A DNA stretch of 64,000 nucleotides from Circinella umbellata (taxonomy: Eukaryota; Mucoromycota; Mucoromycetes; Mucorales; Lichtheimiaceae): contig JAIWNF010000028.1 of assembly GCA_025093555.1 (NCBI GenBank), positions 186,001-250,000 of the forward strand. Reading direction: 5' to 3'. Below the pieces are notes generated by a model. That model was not told where the DNA came from. It did not search any database and was given only the letters and a program-made list of their open reading frames with translations. Both the position numbers and the translations under genes were made by a program. Of the stretch, positions 59,685 to 64,000 are shown piece by piece (the first letter of the stretch is position 1; each line of letters opens with the position of its first letter).

Positions 59685-60444
59685 GCAGCAATCTCCACAG
59701 CAACAGCAACCACCATCATTTACAAGTACTTCTAGTACTGGAACACTTGTTGCCTCATCAGTGTCATCAGGTTCTACTACTATGGCACCTTCTGTTAGTA
59801 CACCTATTTCTATGGCTAGTACACCCGCTTCTATACCTTCTTCTACACCTCAATTACAACAACAGCAACAGCAACAACAACAACTATTATTCCAGCAACA
59901 ACAACAGCAACGTATGCTTCATGCTACAATGTCCATGTCACCACCTGTTTCATCATCTGCACCTGGTACCATTCGTGCCTCACCTAATATGACAGCTCGA
60001 AATGTAACAGGACAACCTACCACACCTTCCAGTGTTGCTTCTACACCTGCAATAAGACAACAACCGATTGTATCGACATTACGTCCAGGCATGGGAGCTA
60101 ATGATAAGATTGAAAATACAATGATGTATGCCAATGATGTATTAAAAGATGTTGCAGCAAAATTAAGTGGTGGGTTTAAAGATGAATTCACTGGATCAAC
60201 ACCATTGGAAATTGTTAAAGATGGTCACAATTGTGCACTAGCGTTTGATTCACCTTTAAAAGAAGGATATAAGGATGAAACATTTTCTATTGCACCTGAT
60301 AATGATTTATTTAAACAAGTTAAAGTGGATGATGATGATGTGAGTGGATGTTGGTATGAAAGTGGTATGGATAATAGCATTAATGGTATGGATATGATTA
60401 TGCCAGGATTTGAATGGGATGAATCTGGTGTCATGAAAGTATAA
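55444..60444 (+). CDS. MED15: Mediator complex tail subunit Med15 (Gal11-like)
   Basis: Links activators to RNA polymerase II through the Mediator tail. Four exons (55444-55592, 55961-56063, 56343-58086, 58250-60444) give about 1,396 aa in continuous frame. The N-terminal KIX domain is spread over the first three exons: NWRDDFSQNDRNQFINQLAQ, ENDIMAAARTFEVNLYNSSI, NQYVLAYARKLSQIKSN. Long polyglutamine tracts follow (a pure CAG/CAA run at 57129-57222, others near 56568, 57698, 59341, 59647) with Ala-runs. The ordered middle block is IIENLSQQEKNDIAENVVRM, EAARRLIIMKYMFEDQVRLL. A folded C-terminus ends GFEWDESGVMKV. Size and architecture match fungal Med15/Gal11. The Q-rich segments are prion-like in composition and probably drive phase separation, which is inference. 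Confidence 0.93.
57129..57222 (+). repeat. coding CAG/CAA tract (polyQ) in Med15
   Basis: About 31 consecutive glutamine codons with two pure CAG blocks separated by CAA-rich stretches. Shorter glutamine runs with CAG blocks occur at about 57698-57725 and 59660-59690. Confidence 0.9.
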
Positions 60445-60960
60445 TCACACACTCTTTGCATTTATTATTACTATTATTATTTTATTATTAATTATTATTG
60501 TATATCAAATTCATTATTCATCATCATCATTTTTTTCATCTTTCATTCATACTTTATAATTTTATACTCTCTCTTTTTCTTTCTTCTCTCTCTTTTTCTT
60601 TTATCCTTCTCATTTGCATTTCTTTTTATTCCCCTTCTTCCTGTTCCCTTTTTTTTTTCTTCTTTCTTTATTATTAACTAAATGATTAAAAAAGAGAAAA
60701 AAAAAATTTGCATTAATCTTTGAGGATTTTTTGACCAAAAAAAAAATTGTAATCAATAATCAAATTTGATTGGCTAAAGTTTTTTTTTCATTTTTGTGTA
60801 TTCTTTTCAGCTTATTGCCAGAAAAAAAAAATAACAAATTCTTTTGGTGGATAAACAACAAAACTTCTTTACCCGCTTTCTTTTTCTTTTTTTTTTTTTT
60901 TTCCAGCAACTTCCAAAAATATTTTTGTTCAAAAAAAAGAAGTAAAAAAAAAATTAAATC
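60445..60960. other. intergenic region, Med15 to DUF3020 gene
   Basis: 3' UTR of Med15 and promoter of the next gene. Contains (ATT)n sequence, pyrimidine-rich tracts (60560-60670) and poly-A/T runs. No coding sequence is supported. Confidence 0.5.
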
Positions 60961-62776
60961 ATGGATGATAATAATAATATAATTAAAACAGATGATATCA
61001 ATATGCAACAATCTCAACAAGAAGAATCCATTGGCCCCCCCTCCTCTAATAGTGACCACCACCACCATGACAGTACCACACCTACTGTGACTAGTAGTAG
61101 TCCCACGCCGTCCTCTTCGGCGTTCCAGCCATATCAATTCCACGAAGCTATGCTAGCAGCTGTCAACAGTCACGGTGTTGCTACTCTTTCACAACATGGT
61201 TTGATAGCTGCTGTAGCTGCTGCCGTAGGTGCAAGTTCTGTTGCTGCTGCTGCTGCCGCTGCCGCTGCCGCCGCCGCCGCCGTTTCTACATCTCCTACAT
61301 CCACTTCTTTAACAACAGCAACCGATCTACAATCATCTCCATTTCAACTAACATCTCAACCTATACAACAATCACAACAACCCGTGGTAGTACAGCAACC
61401 ACAACAAAGACAATCAACAGAAATTGATATCGCTAAACGTGATAGTATTCGTGCTGCCAACAGAGAACGAAAGAAGAAATGGCGAATCCATAATGAAGAA
61501 CGAAGTAAATACCATTACTCTCTATTTATTTTTTTTTGACAGCCTTAGTTTTTTTTTTATTTCTTCAAATAAGTGAAAAAAAAAAATTGTTGACATGAAT
61601 CTATTCTTTTTTTTTTATTTTTTTTAACATAATAAAAAAAAATTAGATAAAGATAATGATTTAAGATGTCGTGTTAATAAACGAGCAAGTAAATTATATG
61701 GTCCAGCCGATACGGAAGAAAAAAAAGCGTGGGCTAATGAAGAATTTGAAAAACGACGACAAAAAAGAATGGAGAAAGAACGACGAAAAAATATGATTGA
61801 TAATGTATTAAGTGTACCAGGAAGTCCTTCGAATGGTGTCATGACAACCACGAATGCGACTACCCTTACACAACAACAGCCACAATTGACAACACAACCT
61901 CACGAAGATCCGTCACACCATAATCCATCAACGGATGCATTATCGGATCAAATGGGTTATTATCAACCCATGACAGTAGACCAATCGGCAGCTGCTAAAA
62001 TGTTGGACTTTCCACCTGAACTACAAAGACAATTATTAGAACAGCTTAATAATATGATTGTAAGACTTTTTTTTTCTTTTACTACTACTTGATTTTTATT
62101 ATGACATAAGTAAAAAAAAACTAATATATAAATATATATATAATAGACTCTACAAGCATTGACAAATGGAGGAAAGTTACCAACTTCACCTGGTGAGTTT
62201 GGTGATCAATCAGATCAACAAGAACAACCTCCATCTCATGAAGATCATAATACTACTACAACAACTACAACTACAGCTACTACTGAAGAATCATCTATAT
62301 CTCCAGGTGTAGTTGTAGAGCATACCGAACAAACCACTAACATCCTAAACTCGTTATCACAGCAACAAGAAGAATCAGAATCAGAATCAGAACAACAGCA
62401 TCATCATCACCATCACCATCAAGAAAAAGAAGAAGAAACAACACGCGATATTAAAATGGAATCATCATTACAACAAGAAGAATCAAAAACATTACCCGTA
62501 TTATCAGAAGAAGGGAGATCAGATAAACAAGTAATATTAAAATCAGAAGATCAAGAATCTACAAATACAAGTAGTGTATCTAATTCTTCTCAAGTGGATA
62601 AAATGGATACGGATCAATCATCTACAATTACTGATGCAACTATGTATAATAATAATAATAGTAGTAATGAACAAGTAGTGGATCAATCAACAACACCTCA
62701 AGAAGAAAAAAAACCTGAATATCCATTGGATGCTGTATTGACATTGATGCAATTGAATGCTGGTTGGCGACAATAA
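60961..62776 (+). CDS. DUF3020-type fungal nuclear protein
   Basis: Three exons (60961-61504, 61647-62059, 62147-62776) give about 528 aa. The conserved block is split by the first intron: RDSIRAANRERKKKWRIHNE then NKDNDLRCRVNKRASKLYG and EEFEKRRQKRMEKERRKNM. This very basic, helix-prone arrangement is what I recall as the fungal DUF3020 domain, found in putative transcription regulators. The N-terminus has Ser/Pro/His-rich sequence and a 13-residue poly-Ala run. The C-terminus is Thr-, Gln/His- and Glu-rich, and ends YPLDAVLTLMQLNAGWRQ, a short hydrophobic motif worth noting as a conserved-looking tail. DNA binding is inference from the basic region. Confidence 0.75.
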
Positions 62777-63177
62777 TATTTTGTAACATCCTTATTTCTC
62801 ACTTCTTCCCCCCCCCTCCCTTGCTCTCTTTTTCTTTCTAACTCACAACATACATACTCAAACAACACATACACATACATGTTCTCTGTCATTATACATA
62901 TACATTTATATATAAATATATATCTATATATATCTATATATACATATACACTTCTTTTACCAAAATAAAATATATAAATTTTGCTTTGTGCGAGTGACGT
63001 AGTTTTTTTTTTATATGTAAAAAACTGCGCGCGATCACAAATTATTTTAATTTTTTTTTTTTTGGATTGTTCTTTACTTTTCCACACATTTATTCACAAA
63101 GAGACACACGCACGCACACGCACACACACATACAGAGACACACGTTTAATACCGAAAAATATATCTACATTTACAAC
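62777..63177. other. intergenic region
   Basis: Between the DUF3020 gene and the RRM gene. Contains C-run, TATATA and CA-repeat sequence and the short GC-containing word ACTGCGCGCGATC (about 63024-63036) in the likely promoter of the RRM gene. Confidence 0.5.
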
Positions 63178-64000
63178 ATGAAAAGGACTTTATTCGTCGC
63201 CGGTTTTGGTTCTCGAACACGCGCAAGAGATTTAGCATACGAATTTGAAAGGTACTTTTCAACATTGATCCAGAAAACATTATAATTATTCCTTTCATCC
63301 GTTTTTTTTTCTCTTTCTTTCTTTCACATGTGGAACGAGCAAAAAAAATCACATTTTACACACAAATATATATATATATATATATATATAAGCGATATAA
63401 ACAATATCACAACGTCGTCGTCGTCGTCGTTCATCGTCGAAATAATTATAGCGAAGAGTTTCGAGCGTATATATGGGTTATATTTTTTTTTGGGGGGGAT
63501 ATATAAAAACACTACGCGCCTCGAAAAAAAAAATTACGAGACGATTTGATTTGCTTTATATGTTTTTTTTTTGCCCTTTCTTTGTTTCTTTTTTTTTTTT
63601 TTTACTCTTTTTTACGACGGGATAATTCACTCCATTACGAATTGATTTTGACGGCTAACGACTTCCTCCTTCCTCTTCCGTCATCATCTTAACTCCACAA
63701 CGTTATCAAATAAAACAAAAAACAAAAAAAAAAAAGATATGGTCGCCTTGTTCGTTGTGATATTCCTGCTCCAAAGAGTTATGCTTCCAAACCGTAAGTA
63801 AAAAATTAAAAAACTTGAAAACCATGGTTTAATGACAATAAAATTAATCCATCAAAACAACCAATAGTTATGCTTTTGTAGAATTTGAAGATCCTCGTGA
63901 TGCGGATGATGCTTTTAATGAAATGCATGGTCGACGTATTGATGGTTATACTATTAGTGTTCAGGTTCGCAAAAAAAAAGTGTTAGATTATTAAAGTATA
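63178..64000 (+). CDS. RRM-containing SR-type splicing factor, 5' part
   Basis: Partial gene running to the window end. Exons 63178-63251, 63737-63793 and 63868 onward encode an N-terminal RRM: MKRTLFVAGFGSRTRARDLA (RNP2 is LFVAGF), YEFERYGRLVRCDIP, then PYAFVEFEDPRDADDAFNEM (RNP1 is YAFVEFED) and HGRRIDGYTISVQ. The N-terminal position of the RRM and the compact loops resemble SRSF2/3/7 or Srp2-type SR proteins that bind RNA and promote splicing. No RS repeats are visible yet; they would lie beyond the window. The frame meets a TAA at 63991 unless a donor (possibly CAG|GTTCGC) is used, so the last visible bases are probably intronic. The first intron is long (485 nt). Confidence 0.8.

Noticed and set aside
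56467..60461. Long antisense ORFs (Val/Leu-rich) across Med15
   Set aside because: They are reverse readings of CAG/CAA repeats in the polyglutamine gene and have no independent protein character.
1..64000. tRNA, rRNA, snRNA genes or CRISPR arrays
   Set aside because: Scanning for tRNA B-box-like GGTTCGA and cloverleaf pairings, and for regularly spaced short repeats, gave nothing convincing. The only regular arrays are the two eukaryotic tandem repeats.

Overview
The window looks like nuclear DNA of an early-diverging filamentous fungus, most likely Mucoromycota (Mucorales-like). The evidence is an AT-rich background, genes split by many introns of about 60-110 nt with GTAAGT/GTATGT-type donors and AT-rich bodies, homopolymeric Gln/Asn/Ser/Thr tracts in regulatory proteins, and mobile-element families I associate with Mucorales. 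Exon boundaries were placed by hand from splice signals, reading-frame continuity and protein-family conservation. Nothing was searched against a database.

Left part (1-27 kb) is mostly ordinary gene space: a peroxisomal long-chain acyl-CoA synthetase ending in SKL; a small PPxY-motif protein; a 22-exon kinesin-6 motor sharing a 167-bp divergent promoter with oligoribonuclease; a full-length fungal homologue of the human ALS/FTD gene product C9orf72 (8 exons, 762 aa); TFIIF alpha (Tfg1/RAP74); ribosomal protein eS28; methylthioribose-1-phosphate isomerase (Mri1); and a single-exon HET-domain protein. The last four lie in alternating orientation with short intergenic regions. eS28 and Mri1 both appear to have an intron at or inside the start codon.

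Middle part (27.7-44 kb): a decayed gene of a repeated PD-(D/E)XK-like family, then a Bye1/PHF3-like protein (PHD + TFIIS-central + SPOC) and a PH-domain protein. A gene-poor stretch of about 7.5 kb follows, holding an orphan exon-like fragment, a decayed minus-strand ORF behind a promoter-like block, and two abutting tandem-repeat arrays (about 167-bp and about 122-bp units).

Right part (44-64 kb): an F-box/LRR-type protein, then a mobile-element graveyard at 47.4-53 kb. This holds a Tc1/mariner transposase relic, a fragment of a GH38 alpha-mannosidase gene, and a large minus-strand gene of another Mucorales-type repeated family (GRRxD...E...K motif). That gene is broken by a precisely definable 400-bp TTA-flanked MITE. 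A second, 513-bp TA-flanked pogo/Tigger-like MITE interrupts another coding exon nearby. The window ends with Mediator Med15, a DUF3020-type nuclear protein and the 5' part of an RRM (SR-type) protein.

Many of the intact genes act in the Pol II pathway (TFIIF alpha, Bye1-like, Med15, the DUF3020 protein, the SR-like protein). I see no operon-like or biosynthetic cluster. The most unusual items are the C9orf72 homologue, the two exon-breaking MITEs with recoverable empty sites, and the paired tandem arrays whose 122-bp unit carries a conserved exon/donor-like pattern.
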